Positions 25,344 through 34,580 of a stretch of DNA of 64,000 bases are shown here, one piece after another. Source of the stretch: Sphingomonas sp. PAMC 26621 (GTDB lineage Bacteria; Pseudomonadota; Alphaproteobacteria; Sphingomonadales; Sphingomonadaceae); contig NZ_AIDW01000015.1 of the NCBI RefSeq assembly GCF_000251145.1, positions 124,001 through 188,000 of the forward strand, written 5' to 3'. Each line of letters opens with the position of its first letter. The stretch's first letter is position 1. Made by a program: the position numbers and the translations under genes. The notes beneath the pieces were generated by a model that worked only from the letters and a program-made list of their open reading frames with translations, had not been told where the DNA came from and did no database searches.

Positions 25344-27337
25344 ACAGCGGTACGCTGATCAACAGCCAGTTCAATGCCGGATCCGGGCAGATCGGCGCAA
25401 TCGTCAACAGCGGAACGATCGGCGTCCTGAGCAACACCGGCCTGATCGCCGGGCCGGTTGCGCTCTACACCGACGGCGTGATCGGCACGATCGCGAACAG
25501 CGGTACGATTGCGGGCACTATCGTCAATCGCGGTACGCCGGATCTCGTCTTCACCGGCGGGACGGGCGGCAGCATCGGCGTGCTCCGGGGATACGGCACG
25601 GACGGCCAGGGCCTGATCAGCAACACGGTAAGCAACGTGGTCCTTGCTGCCGGCGAAATCCTGCTCTACGATTCGGTCGTGCTGGGGACAGGCACGCTGG
25701 TCAACACCGGCGCGACGCTCCACCTGGCGAACTCGGTCAACGTCACCGGCAATTACGCGCAGGCGACCGGGACGCTTGCGCTCGGGATGGCGTCGCTGCT
25801 GGTCAGCGGTGTCGCGAACATCAGTGGCGGGATGATCACGACCGACCAGCTCGACGGTACCGGGACCTATCTCGTCGGCACGGGCGGCGGGACGCTGGTC
25901 CGGGCCGGCGCGGGTTCCTCCTATCAAGGCGTATCCGCCACGTCGGGAATCACCGGGCTGGCGGTCGCGACCAATGTCAGCACGATCGGCAGCAATGTCG
26001 ATCTGTTGCTGACGATCACCAACGACTATGTCGGGTCGACGCTCGCCAACCTCACCAACGAAGGGACGATCACCGGCGTCTCGACTGCAGCGTATATCGC
26101 CGAAACGGGAAAGCTCGGGACTCTTGCGAACACCGGCAGGCTCGACGGCAGCCTGTACGGCGTGCGCAATCTGGGATCGATCGGTCGGGTCGACAATGCG
26201 GGCACGATTACGGGATGGGTCGGCCTTTTCAATGCCGGTACGATCGATACGATCTACAACAGCGGCAGCCTGATCGACTTTCCGACCGTCCTCGCGGCTG
26301 GCCTGAACAACGATGGACGGATCGGCGCGGTGATCAACGAAGGGTTGATCAGCGGTTCGTCGCGCGGGTTCTTCAACCGCGGTACGGTCGGGCGGATCGT
26401 CAACAGCGGGACGATCTCGGGCGCGCTTGCGCTCTACAACGGCGGCAGCATCGGGACGATCGACAACCGCGGATGGATCCTCGATTCCGCCGGGCCCGAA
26501 AGCGCCGCGCTCAACAATGCCGGTCAACTCGATACCCTGCTCAACAGCGGTACGCTGTCGGGCGAAACCTATGGCGTCCTCAACGGCGGGACGATCGGCA
26601 ACTTCACCAACGAGGGGCTCATCGTAGCCCCGGTCGCGATTCGCATTGGGGTTTCGGGGGCCGTCGGGCCGATCGTCAATGACGGCGTAATCGCGGGGAA
26701 CATCGAAAACCTCTCCGCGCAGGCGCTGACGATCGCAGGCGGCTCGTTCGACCACGCCGGCACGCTCACCGGCTTTGGGGGGGCGCACGGAACGATCAGC
26801 AGCACGTTGGCGGACGTCGTATTCGCGCCCGGCATCCAGTTGCTGGACGACGATATCGTCGCGACCGGGCATGTCGTGCGGAACGATGGCGCGTTGCTCG
26901 GCTGGCTGCCGCCACCACCACCATCATTGGCGACCTCAGCAGTCGTCGGGCGGTCTGTACCTGCTGGGCGGGCCGTTGGTGGTGGACGGGGTGGCGAGCC
27001 TGACCGGCGGTTTAGTCGCGGCCCGACTCGACTCAGCGGTCAATTATCTGGCGGGGAGCATCGCGGCAACGCTCGTCCGCGGCGGTACGGGGTCGAGCTA
27101 TGCCGGAGTTGCCGTCGATACCGGCGATACCCCGGGGCTGGCGTTGCGCAGTGGCGCGAACGGGTCCGATCTGGTGGTTACCGCGCTCAACCATTATATC
27201 GGCGCAGCGCTGGGGAGCCTGACCAACAGCGGCAGCATCGCGGCGGGCGATTATGCGCTGTACGTTGCATCCACCGGCAGCCTCGGCAGCCTGAGCAACA
27301 GCGGCACGCTCGGCGGATCGATCGCGGCGATCCATAA
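25265..27337 (+). CDS. Autotransporter fragment 3
   Basis: Authentic passenger sequence in this frame actually begins near 24944 (VVFTGLSYVSDLGGLLLSG) and includes unit 7 (NYYVGGTLGSI, about 25040) and unit 8 (NDYVGSTLANL, about 26020). It leaves the frame near 26900. Between 26900 and 27633 the sense reading changes frame about six times within 750 bases, passing through unit 9 (NHYIGAALGSL, about 27190). The dense clustering of shifts in this stretch differs from the isolated shifts elsewhere in the gene. Confidence 0.6.
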   Translation: MLANSGMLRAAGSAAVYNDGTIQTIVNSGTLINSQFNAGSGQIGAIVNSGTIGVLSNTGLIAGPVALYTDGVIGTIANSGTIAGTIVNRGTPDLVFTGGTGGSIGVLRGYGTDGQGLISNTVSNVVLAAGEILLYDSVVLGTGTLVNTGATLHLANSVNVTGNYAQATGTLALGMASLLVSGVANISGGMITTDQLDGTGTYLVGTGGGTLVRAGAGSSYQGVSATSGITGLAVATNVSTIGSNVDLLLTITNDYVGSTLANLTNEGTITGVSTAAYIAETGKLGTLANTGRLDGSLYGVRNLGSIGRVDNAGTITGWVGLFNAGTIDTIYNSGSLIDFPTVLAAGLNNDGRIGAVINEGLISGSSRGFFNRGTVGRIVNSGTISGALALYNGGSIGTIDNRGWILDSAGPESAALNNAGQLDTLLNSGTLSGETYGVLNGGTIGNFTNEGLIVAPVAIRIGVSGAVGPIVNDGVIAGNIENLSAQALTIAGGSFDHAGTLTGFGGAHGTISSTLADVVFAPGIQLLDDDIVATGHVVRNDGALLGWLPPPPPSLATSAVVGRSVPAGRAVGGGRGGEPDRRFSRGPTRLSGQLSGGEHRGNARPRRYGVELCRSCRRYRRYPGAGVAQWRERVRSGGYRAQPLYRRSAGEPDQQRQHRGGRLCAVRCIHRQPRQPEQQRHARRIDRGDP

Positions 27338-27633
27338 TGACGGCACGCTCGGGCCATCACCAACACCGGGGTGATCGCCGGGAACATCGACAATCTGTCC
27401 GAGCAGACGCTGCGGATCTGGGGCGGCACGCTCACCGGCTTCGCGCCCGGCAGCCAGGGGACGATCAGCAGCGCGCAAGGTGATGTGGTGCTCGGCGGCA
27501 CGATCGTCCTCAACGAGCGATCGCAGTCGGCAGCCACAGCGTCATCAACGACGGCGGGTCGCTCAGGCTTGGGGTTCGTCGCATACCGGGACTTCCAGCA
27601 AGCCAGCGGGCTGGTCACGCTCGACAGCGGCGC

Positions 27634-30600
27634 GTGCTCGCGGTCAGCGGCGCGGCCAGCTTTACCGGCGGCACGATCGCGACCGCGTCGGCCGGCGACG
27701 GCAATTACCTCGTCGGCGGATCGGCGGGGACGCTGGTGCGGGGCGGTGCCGGATCCAGCTACACCGGCGTCACCGTCTCGACCGGAAACCGGCCCGGGCT
27801 CGACCAGGGCGCGCAAGTCATCGGCAACGATCTCGTGCTGGCGGCGCTCAACGATTATATCGGGGACGCTCGGCATCTGTCGAACACCGGCAGCCTGTCC
27901 TCGGACTATGCCGTCTTCATCGCGACGACCGGCAGCCTCGGCAGCCTGAGCAACAGCGGGACGCTCGCCGGATCGATCGCGGCGATCCACAACGAAGGCA
28001 CGCTCGGCGCGATCCTCAATTCCGGCGTGATCGCGGGGAACATCGAGAACCTTTCGGCGCAGGCGCTCAACATCACCGGCGGAACGCTGACCGGCTTTAC
28101 GCAGGGGAGCCAGGGAACGATCAGCAGCACGCTCGGCGCGGTCGTTCTTGCCGGGACGATCTCGCTCGACGACGCGATCAATGTCGGCACGAATACCGTC
28201 GTCAACGCCGGCGGGACGCTGGCGCTGGCGCGCACCGTCGCGATCACCGGTCAGTTCCGCCAGCGCGAAGGGTCCATCGTACTCGGCAGTGGCGCCTCGC
28301 TGGTGGTCAGCGGCAGCGCCAGCATCACGGGCGGCACGATCTCCGCAGTGGTACCGATCGCCGCCAACTATATCGCAGGCTCCGCGGTCGATACACTGGT
28401 GCAGGGCGGCGCCGGGTCGGCCTATACCGGGGTTTCCGTCACGACCGGCACCACCCCCGGGCTCGCGCTCAACGCCGGCGCCGACGGTACCAACCTCGTG
28501 TTGAGCGCGCTCAACGATTATGTCGGTGGCTCGCTGGGAAGCCTGTCGAACAGCGGAAGTCTGTCGCAGGCCTATCCCGTCTATGTCGCGTCGACCGGCA
28601 GCCTCGGCAGCTTGAGCAACGACGGCACGCTGAGCGGATCGATTGCCGCGATCTATACCGTCGGCACGCTCGGGCAGATCAGCAACAGCGGGCTGATCGC
28701 GGGCAATATCGTCAATGCGTCGGCGCAGGGACTGAGCATCGCAGGCGGGGCGGGCACGGTCTTCGGAACGCTGACGGGGAACGGCGGTGCCAGGGGGACG
28801 ATCACCAGCACCGCCGCCCCAATCGTCTTTACGGCGGGCAATGTGCTGCTCGACGACGATATCGTCGCGACCGGGCAGGTCGTGTCGAACATCGGCGCGG
28901 TGCTCCGGCTCGCGAATAGCGCGAGCATCACCGGCGGGTACAGTCAGACTGGCGGCGCGCTCGCGCTGGAGAGCGGGACTCGGCTCGTGGTAAGTGGTGC
29001 GGCGAGCCTGACCGGCGGCACCGTCTCGACCAGCTTTGAGGCAGCCGCAACGTATCTTGCGGGTTCGGTGGCGGGTACGCTCGTCCAGGGTGGCACAGGA
29101 TCGAACTACACCGGGGTTACCGTAACGACCGGGGCGGTTCCGGGTCTTGCGCTCAATGCAGGCGCGAACGGTACGAACCTCGTCGTTACCGCGCTCAACG
29201 ACTATGTCGGCGGTAGCCTCGACAGCCTTTCGAACACGGGAACGCTCTCGGCAGACTATCCTGTCTACATCGCGGCGGGTGGAACGCTCGGCAGTCTGGA
29301 CAACAGCGGGACGCTGAGCGGGACGATCGCCGCAATTCGCAACCTCGGGCTGATCGGTCCGATCGCCAATACGGGCGTGATCGCGGGCAACATCGCCAGC
29401 GATGCCGCCGCGGATCTCACGATCGCGGGGGGCAGCGGGACGGTGTTCGGGACGCTGACCGGTTTCGCCGCGGGAACCCAGGGGACGATCACCAATACCG
29501 GAGGCGACCTGCTGCTGAACGGCAATCTGTTGCTCAACGACGCGGTCAACGTCGGCGGGCGCACGGTGCGCGTCGCGGGAGGGGCGCTGGCGATCAACGC
29601 GCCGGTCGCGGTTACCGGCAATTACAGCCAGACCGGCGGAAAGCTGCTTGTCGGCGTCACGTCGAGCGCGGCCTATGGCCAGTTGCTGGTCTCCGGTTCG
29701 GCGAGCCTGACCGGCACCAACGTCACGCTCTTGAAGCTCGGCACCAGTGCGATCAGCGCGGGACAGGCCTATACGGTGGTGAAGGCGAATGGTGCGCTCA
29801 CCTTCAGCAACCTCACGTCTTCGGTGACGGGGCTCACCGGCACATTCTCGTCGATCGCCAGCGGCGGCGCGAACGGGCTGGTGCTGACGCTGAGCGAGCC
29901 CGTCGGCACGATCACGCCGCCACCGACGACCTTCACCGGGACCGGCCGCCAGGCGGGCGGTCCGGGGGTCGGGACGGGAGCGGCGCTCGACGCGATCGCG
30001 GACGCGGGCGGCCCTGCAGCGACGCCGGTCATCACCGACGTGCTGTTGCCATTGTCGCAACTGGCGCCGGAGCAACAGGAGCGCGGGATCATCCAGCTCG
30101 CGCCGACGCAACTGACGCCGCAGGTGATCGCGGTGGCGGTGTCGCCCGCCGTCAATGCGATCATCCAGCATCAGGACGTGATCGCGGCGAATGCGACCGG
30201 CCGCGAGGAGCGCGGGCTCGCCGCCGGGTCGCAGGGGCAGCGGGGCGCAGTGTGGGGGCAGGTCCTCGTCAGTGCGGCAAAACGCGACGCTGCGTCGGCG
30301 GCGTCGCCCTATCATGCGAGCAGCTATGGCGTGATGGTCGGCGCCGACGTCATTGCCGCGCCGAACCTTGCCGCGGGTGCCGCGATCAGCTGGGTAAATA
30401 GTTCCGCCGACGGCCGGGGGGCGATTGCCGGGAGCAGGACCGATCTCGACAGCTTCCAGGCGACCGGATATTTCACATGGCAGCCGGGTGATCTCGACAC
30501 CGCCGGGTTTGCGATCGATGGCCAGATCGGCTTCGGGTATAACCACTACAGGCAGCGCCGCCGGATCGATTTCCTCGGCGCGACGGCGCGGGCCGCCTAC

Positions 30601-31080
30601 GATGGCCAGCAATATCTCGGCAACCTGCGCGCCAGCTATACGATCCCGCTGTCGACCACGACATCGGTCACGCCTTATGCGAGCCTGCGCGAAGTCCATC
30701 TCCACAATGCGGCGTATCGCGAGACCGGGGCGGGATCGGCCAATCTGTCGGTGGCGAAACTCGACGTCGATGCGCTCAGCCACGAGATCGGTTTCCAGGG
30801 CGCGGGGATCTTCGAAAGCGCGTCCGGGCGCTTCGCCCCGACGGTCAAGCTCGGCTGGTTGCACACCTACAACAACGGCCCGATCCCGCTCACCGCGGTG
30901 CTTGGCGGTGTCGCGTTCACCAGCACCGCCGCGCGCGGCGCAGCGGATGGCGCGGCGGTCGGCGTGGGGCTGTCGTTCCGGTCGAGCGATCGCTTCCGGA
31001 TCGCGGTCCAATATGACGGCGATCTGCGGCGCGACTTCCGAAGCCATTCAGGCACGGTCAAGATGACCGTGAATTTCTGA
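27634..31080 (+). CDS. Autotransporter fragment 4: last repeats and translocator barrel
   Basis: 1148 residues in one frame. It carries repeat units 10, 11 and 12 (about 27850, 28513, 29197), each about 220 residues and more alike than the earlier ones, then a linker (PLSQLAPEQQERGIIQLAPT). The autotransporter beta-domain runs from about residue 870 (GAVWGQVLVSAAKRD) through DGQIGFGYNHYRQRR and TPYASLREVHLHNAAY to the C-terminal strand VKMTVNF. The terminal phenylalanine fits recognition by the outer-membrane BAM machinery. As isolated here it lacks a signal peptide. The fragment's ATG is not a real start. Confidence 0.75.
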   Translation: MLAVSGAASFTGGTIATASAGDGNYLVGGSAGTLVRGGAGSSYTGVTVSTGNRPGLDQGAQVIGNDLVLAALNDYIGDARHLSNTGSLSSDYAVFIATTGSLGSLSNSGTLAGSIAAIHNEGTLGAILNSGVIAGNIENLSAQALNITGGTLTGFTQGSQGTISSTLGAVVLAGTISLDDAINVGTNTVVNAGGTLALARTVAITGQFRQREGSIVLGSGASLVVSGSASITGGTISAVVPIAANYIAGSAVDTLVQGGAGSAYTGVSVTTGTTPGLALNAGADGTNLVLSALNDYVGGSLGSLSNSGSLSQAYPVYVASTGSLGSLSNDGTLSGSIAAIYTVGTLGQISNSGLIAGNIVNASAQGLSIAGGAGTVFGTLTGNGGARGTITSTAAPIVFTAGNVLLDDDIVATGQVVSNIGAVLRLANSASITGGYSQTGGALALESGTRLVVSGAASLTGGTVSTSFEAAATYLAGSVAGTLVQGGTGSNYTGVTVTTGAVPGLALNAGANGTNLVVTALNDYVGGSLDSLSNTGTLSADYPVYIAAGGTLGSLDNSGTLSGTIAAIRNLGLIGPIANTGVIAGNIASDAAADLTIAGGSGTVFGTLTGFAAGTQGTITNTGGDLLLNGNLLLNDAVNVGGRTVRVAGGALAINAPVAVTGNYSQTGGKLLVGVTSSAAYGQLLVSGSASLTGTNVTLLKLGTSAISAGQAYTVVKANGALTFSNLTSSVTGLTGTFSSIASGGANGLVLTLSEPVGTITPPPTTFTGTGRQAGGPGVGTGAALDAIADAGGPAATPVITDVLLPLSQLAPEQQERGIIQLAPTQLTPQVIAVAVSPAVNAIIQHQDVIAANATGREERGLAAGSQGQRGAVWGQVLVSAAKRDAASAASPYHASSYGVMVGADVIAAPNLAAGAAISWVNSSADGRGAIAGSRTDLDSFQATGYFTWQPGDLDTAGFAIDGQIGFGYNHYRQRRRIDFLGATARAAYDGQQYLGNLRASYTIPLSTTTSVTPYASLREVHLHNAAYRETGAGSANLSVAKLDVDALSHEIGFQGAGIFESASGRFAPTVKLGWLHTYNNGPIPLTAVLGGVAFTSTAARGAADGAAVGVGLSFRSSDRFRIAVQYDGDLRRDFRSHSGTVKMTVNF

Positions 31081-31093
31081 CGCCATATTTCAC

Positions 31094-31105
31094 TACGGTA
31101 CCGTA
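31094..31105. promoter_or_regulatory. 12-base perfect palindrome upstream of the sulfotransferase gene
   Basis: TACGGTACCGTA lies 14 bases after the autotransporter stop and 45 bases before the next start, in a 69-base AT-richer gap. It could be an operator; too short to be more than suggestive. Confidence 0.25.
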
Positions 31106-31149
31106 ATGTTTATCCTCCCGATGGACGATCAAATGCGATATGAAGCGGC

Positions 31150-33297
31150 ATGATCTCGCCCCAACCGAACGGCATGACGATCGAACAGGCGCTGGGGCAG
31201 GCCAGCGCGCATTGGAACGCGGGCCAGGCGGACCAGGCCGAGCGGCTGTGCCAGCATGTTCTGGCGTTGTGGCCGGGGCAGTCGGATGCGCTGCATCTGA
31301 TGGGGCTGATGGCGCATGCGTACGGCAATCTCGACATCGCGATCGACCACCTTCGTCGCGCGTGCCAGGCACCGCGGGTCCACGCGACCTATCTGAGCAA
31401 CCTTGCAGAAATGTGCCGGCAGAAGGGACTGCTCCCCGAGGCCGAGGACGCCGCGCGGCGCGGGGTGACGATGGACCCGGCGATGGTCGCGGGGTGGAAC
31501 AATCTCGGCATCATCCTGCAGGAATCGGGCAAGCTCGAGGAAAGCCTGTCGTGCCTCGAGCGCGTGCTGGCGCTCCAGCCGGACTATCCGGAGGCGCATA
31601 ACAATCTCGGCAACACGCTGAAGCGCCTCGGGCGACTGGAGCAGGCGCGCGGGCAATATGAGGCGGCGCTGCGGCTTTCGCCCGCCTATGCGGAGGCAAT
31701 GAGCAATTTGTCGAACCTGCTCAACGACCTCGGGCAGCCCGACGAGGCGCTGGCGCTCGCCCGCCGCGCGATCGATACCAATCCGCGGTTGTCGGACGCC
31801 TATATCAACGCCGCCGCAGTCGAGGTCGGGCGCGATCGCCCGGCCGAGGCATTGCGCTGGGTCGACGCGCTGCTGAGCTACGCACCGTTGCACGTCGGCG
31901 GACTCGGTGTGCGCGCGACGGCGCTGCAGCATCTCGGCCGGCTCGACGAGGCGTTGACGGACGCGCGGCGCGCGGTCGCGGCGGCGCCGGACAGCGGCGA
32001 GGCGCACAATATCCTCGGCGAAGTGCTGCAGGCGCAGAACGCGATCGGAGCGGCAATCGCGGCGTTCGACCGCGCCGCCACGTCGGTCGGGTTCGCGCCC
32101 GAGAAGGCGCTCACCAACCGCGGGGTTGCGCTGATGGAACGGGGCGACCGCGATGCCGCCATTGCGACGTTCGAACGGGTGCTCGACCAGTATCCGCGGT
32201 CGATCGGCGCGTGGTTCAATCTTGCCGATCTTCGGCGCTTCTCGGCGGGCGACCCCGCGATCGCCGCAATGGAGGCGCTGCTCGCAAGCGGCGGGATCGA
32301 ATCGCACGCGGATCGGACCGCGCTGCGCTTCGCGCTGGGCAAGGCGTGGCTCGACGTTGGCGATGCCGAGCGCGGGTTTGCGCATCTCGACCAGGGCAAT
32401 CGAGAGAAACGGGCAACCTTTTCCTACGACCCGGCGGCAACCGATCAGTGGATCTCCGAGATCATCGCGGCTTTCCCCCCTGCACGGTTCGAGCGACCAC
32501 CCGCAGACGTGCCAGGCAGCGATCGCCCGGTGTTCGTGGTCGGCGTTCCGCGATCCGGGACGACGCTGGTCGAGCAGATCCTCGCCTCGCATTCCGCCGT
32601 GGTCGGCGCGGGCGAACTCGCGACCTTGCAGGGGGTCGTACGGACGGCGGGGCCGTTTCCGGCATGCGCGACTGGCCTTGGCGTGGACGACGAGGCGACG
32701 CTCGGCCGCGCGTATGTCGACGCGATCGAACCGCTGGTTGAGGGTCATCGTCGGATGGTCGACAAGATGCCGTCGAACTTCCTGTACGCGGGGCTGATTC
32801 ACCGGCTGCTCCCCGATGCGCGGATCATTCATGTCCGCCGCGACCCGGTCGATACGTGCCTGTCCTGCTACTCCAAGCTGTTCACGCGCGAACAGCTGTT
32901 CGCCTATGATCTGGCCGAGCTCGGGCTCTTCTATCGCAGCTACGATCGGTTGATGGCGCACTGGCGGGCGGTGCTTCCGGCGGATCGCTTCATCGAGGTG
33001 CGGTATGAGGACATCGTCAGCGATCTCGAAACCGAAAGCCGTCGTCTGGTCGCATTTTGCGGTCTCGACTGGGATCCTGCCTGCCTGCACTTCCACCGGA
33101 CCGGGCGGATCGTCCGCACCGCCAGTGTCAATCAAGTACGACAGCCGCTTCATGCCGACAGCGTCGGTCGCTGGCGAAAGTATGCGCGGCACCTGACGCC
33201 TTTGACCGCGGCGCTTGGGATCGATGCCGAGGTTCCGGTCCCGTCACATGCACCCAAAACGCGCGCCAAGCGCGCCGCCGTTCCGGTCGCCTCGTGA
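31150..33297 (+). CDS. TPR protein with C-terminal sulfotransferase domain
   Basis: A 715-residue protein. Residues about 5-430 are at least ten tetratricopeptide repeats (for example AWNNLGIILQESGKLEESLS-like units), a protein-binding scaffold. Residues about 455-690 are a sulfotransferase: FVVGVPRSGTTLVEQIL is the 5'-phosphosulfate loop and IIHVRRDPVDTCLSCYSKL the 3'-phosphate-binding element for the donor PAPS. No signal peptide, so it acts in the cytoplasm. The acceptor is unknown; TPR-linked sulfotransferases often act on proteins or glycans bound by the repeats. It lies between the autotransporter and a glycosyltransferase, and its stop overlaps the next GTG. Confidence 0.85.
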   Translation: MISPQPNGMTIEQALGQASAHWNAGQADQAERLCQHVLALWPGQSDALHLMGLMAHAYGNLDIAIDHLRRACQAPRVHATYLSNLAEMCRQKGLLPEAEDAARRGVTMDPAMVAGWNNLGIILQESGKLEESLSCLERVLALQPDYPEAHNNLGNTLKRLGRLEQARGQYEAALRLSPAYAEAMSNLSNLLNDLGQPDEALALARRAIDTNPRLSDAYINAAAVEVGRDRPAEALRWVDALLSYAPLHVGGLGVRATALQHLGRLDEALTDARRAVAAAPDSGEAHNILGEVLQAQNAIGAAIAAFDRAATSVGFAPEKALTNRGVALMERGDRDAAIATFERVLDQYPRSIGAWFNLADLRRFSAGDPAIAAMEALLASGGIESHADRTALRFALGKAWLDVGDAERGFAHLDQGNREKRATFSYDPAATDQWISEIIAAFPPARFERPPADVPGSDRPVFVVGVPRSGTTLVEQILASHSAVVGAGELATLQGVVRTAGPFPACATGLGVDDEATLGRAYVDAIEPLVEGHRRMVDKMPSNFLYAGLIHRLLPDARIIHVRRDPVDTCLSCYSKLFTREQLFAYDLAELGLFYRSYDRLMAHWRAVLPADRFIEVRYEDIVSDLETESRRLVAFCGLDWDPACLHFHRTGRIVRTASVNQVRQPLHADSVGRWRKYARHLTPLTAALGIDAEVPVPSHAPKTRAKRAAVPVAS

Positions 33298-34484
33298 CCG
33301 GCGGCGGCGTCGACCTCCCCGTGATCGAGGCGCAAGTCCGCCCGCTGCTGACGGCCGGGCGTGGGGCGGAGGCCGAGGCGTTGCTCAGACCGGCGCTGTC
33401 GAGTGGCGCCGGGCCAGTGGCGCTATGGGCGCTGCTTGCGCAAGCGCTGCGGGTGCAGGGGCGGGTCGCCGAGGCGCGTCCGATTCAGGAAATGCTGGTC
33501 AGTGCCTTGCCCGGGCACCTTTCGACGCGGTTCGACCTGTCGGAAACGCTCCTGCTTCTCGGGGAGTTCGGCGCGGGCTGGCGCGAGTATAACCATCGCT
33601 ACAGCCTTGCGCATACCAACCGGATCGAACGCAAGGTCCAGCGCCCTCGATGGGACGGACGTCCGATCCCGGGGCAGACGCTGCTGATCCACGACGAGCA
33701 GGGCTATGGTGATACGTTTCAGTTCATGCGGATGGTGGCGTGGGCCAAGGCGCGGAGTAAGGCGACCGTCGTGCTCGAAATCAACCACGAGACTGCGGGG
33801 CTCGCGCGACGGATGGCGGGGCACGATGCGATCACGCTACGCGGTGAACTCCCGCCGCATTTCGACGTGCATTGCGAAATGATGAGCCTGCCGCATGTGA
33901 TGGGGTTGCAGCTGAGCGATCTCCCCGGGAAACCGATGCCGTATCTTTCGGCCTTACCGGAACGCAGGGTCGCGTGGCGCAAGCGCCTGGCGCCCTATCC
34001 GGGGGTGAAAGTCGCGTTTCTCTGGGCCGGGCGTCCGACCCACTTCAACGATGCCAACCGTTCGATGACGCTCGCGCACTTTGCACCGCTTGCGCAGGAT
34101 GGCGTCACTTTCTTTGCGATCCAGAAGGGGCCGAGCGAGGGGCAGGGGCTCTCGCCGCCGCCCGGCCTGAAAGTGGTCAGCCTGAGTAACGAGATCCGCG
34201 ATTTCGAGGATACCGCGGCGATCCTGTGCGAGGTCGACCTGCTGATTTCCATCGACAGTTCCCCGGTACATCTCGCGGGTGCGCTCGGTCGGCCGGCTTG
34301 GGTGCTGCTACCGTTGCTACCCGACTGGCGCTGGCTCCAGCATCGCGAGGATTCGCCCTGGTATCCCTCGTTGCGGCTATTTCGACAGCGTGGGTGGGGG
34401 CGATGGGATCAGGTCGTCGAGGAGGTGGCGGCCGCGCTCAACGCTTTGGTGCGGCAGTGCGAGAACCGCCAGACCGCCGCGTGA
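33294..34484 (+). CDS. TPR-linked glycosyltransferase, GT9 (heptosyltransferase)-like
   Basis: 396 residues. The first 100 form short TPR-type helices. The rest is a GT-B transferase of the kind fused to TPRs and related to ADP-heptose transferases (GT9): LLIHDEQGYGDTFQFMRM, the AFLWAGRPTHFNDANRSM segment, then DLLISIDSSPVHLAGALG with the donor-binding Asp/Ser/His, and DWRWLQHREDSPWYPSLRLF. The GTG at 33294 overlaps the sulfotransferase stop as GTGA, so the pair is coupled. Donor and acceptor are unknown; hldE nearby makes ADP-heptose a reasonable candidate donor, and the autotransporter a candidate acceptor. Confidence 0.78.
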   Translation: MTGGGVDLPVIEAQVRPLLTAGRGAEAEALLRPALSSGAGPVALWALLAQALRVQGRVAEARPIQEMLVSALPGHLSTRFDLSETLLLLGEFGAGWREYNHRYSLAHTNRIERKVQRPRWDGRPIPGQTLLIHDEQGYGDTFQFMRMVAWAKARSKATVVLEINHETAGLARRMAGHDAITLRGELPPHFDVHCEMMSLPHVMGLQLSDLPGKPMPYLSALPERRVAWRKRLAPYPGVKVAFLWAGRPTHFNDANRSMTLAHFAPLAQDGVTFFAIQKGPSEGQGLSPPPGLKVVSLSNEIRDFEDTAAILCEVDLLISIDSSPVHLAGALGRPAWVLLPLLPDWRWLQHREDSPWYPSLRLFRQRGWGRWDQVVEEVAAALNALVRQCENRQTAA

Positions 34485-34496
34485 CAGTATCCGCGA

Positions 34497-34566
34497 CCGT
34501 TCGTTTCGAGCGTCGTCGGGAAACCCGGCACAACGACGGCCTCTCGCCATCGCGCTGAACGAACGG
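34497..34566. terminator. Nested inverted repeat between convergent genes
   Basis: Outer arms CCGTTCGTT (34497-34505) and AACGAACGG (34558-34566) enclose CGTCGT/ACGACG and a small CGGG-AAA-CCCG hairpin (34517-34527). It fills the 96-base gap between the tail-to-tail glycosyltransferase and FkbM genes, so a bidirectional terminator is likely. Confidence 0.5.
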
Positions 34567-34580
34567 GTAGTATCGTACGG

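Larger units (their letters stand above)
18855..29230 (+). repeat. Twelve tandem passenger repeats of about 220-470 residues
   Basis: A motif of the type NDYVGGTLATLSN recurs twelve times, at about 18855, 19902, 20877, 22031, 23008, 24421, 25040, 26021, 27190, 27850, 28513 and 29197. Each unit runs: NY-L-G strand, GSSYAGV, NDYVGG, a block of NSGTI rungs, LTISGG...GTLTGF, a FxSGNLLLDD strand and a YSQTxGxL strand. Spacing is mostly 1.0-1.4 kb in the first eight units and 0.66-0.68 kb in the last three intervals, because the NSGTI block is shorter there. Confidence 0.75.
17767..31080 (+). pseudogene. Giant type V autotransporter adhesin, one gene broken by frameshifts
   Basis: Read across the frameshifts, this is a single gene for about 4440 residues. 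It comprises a signal peptide, a very long repeat-built passenger of NSGTI-type beta-helix rungs, and a C-terminal autotransporter barrel ending in NF. Frame changes lie near 20439, 24940, 26900, 26936, 27350, 27523, 27570-27590 and 27633; all but one fit the loss of one base, and the exception fits a net change of two bases lost or one gained. No stop codon interrupts the restored frame at any change. The GTG at 17767 follows AGAGGGGG by 6 bases. Function is inferred to be adhesion or surface coating. If the frameshifts are real the protein is not secreted, because the barrel is cut off from the signal peptide. Confidence 0.8.

Noticed and set aside
18855..29230. Regularly spaced repeats that might suggest a CRISPR array
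   Set aside because: Repeats are protein-coding, hundreds of bases long and degenerate, without 25-40 base identical repeats or unique spacers; no cas genes.
27187..31047. 1286-residue open frame antisense to the autotransporter
   Set aside because: Arg/Asp-rich shadow of the GC-rich repeats in the opposite strand; no domain, no ribosome site, and the plus strand has clear protein homology with a translocator barrel.
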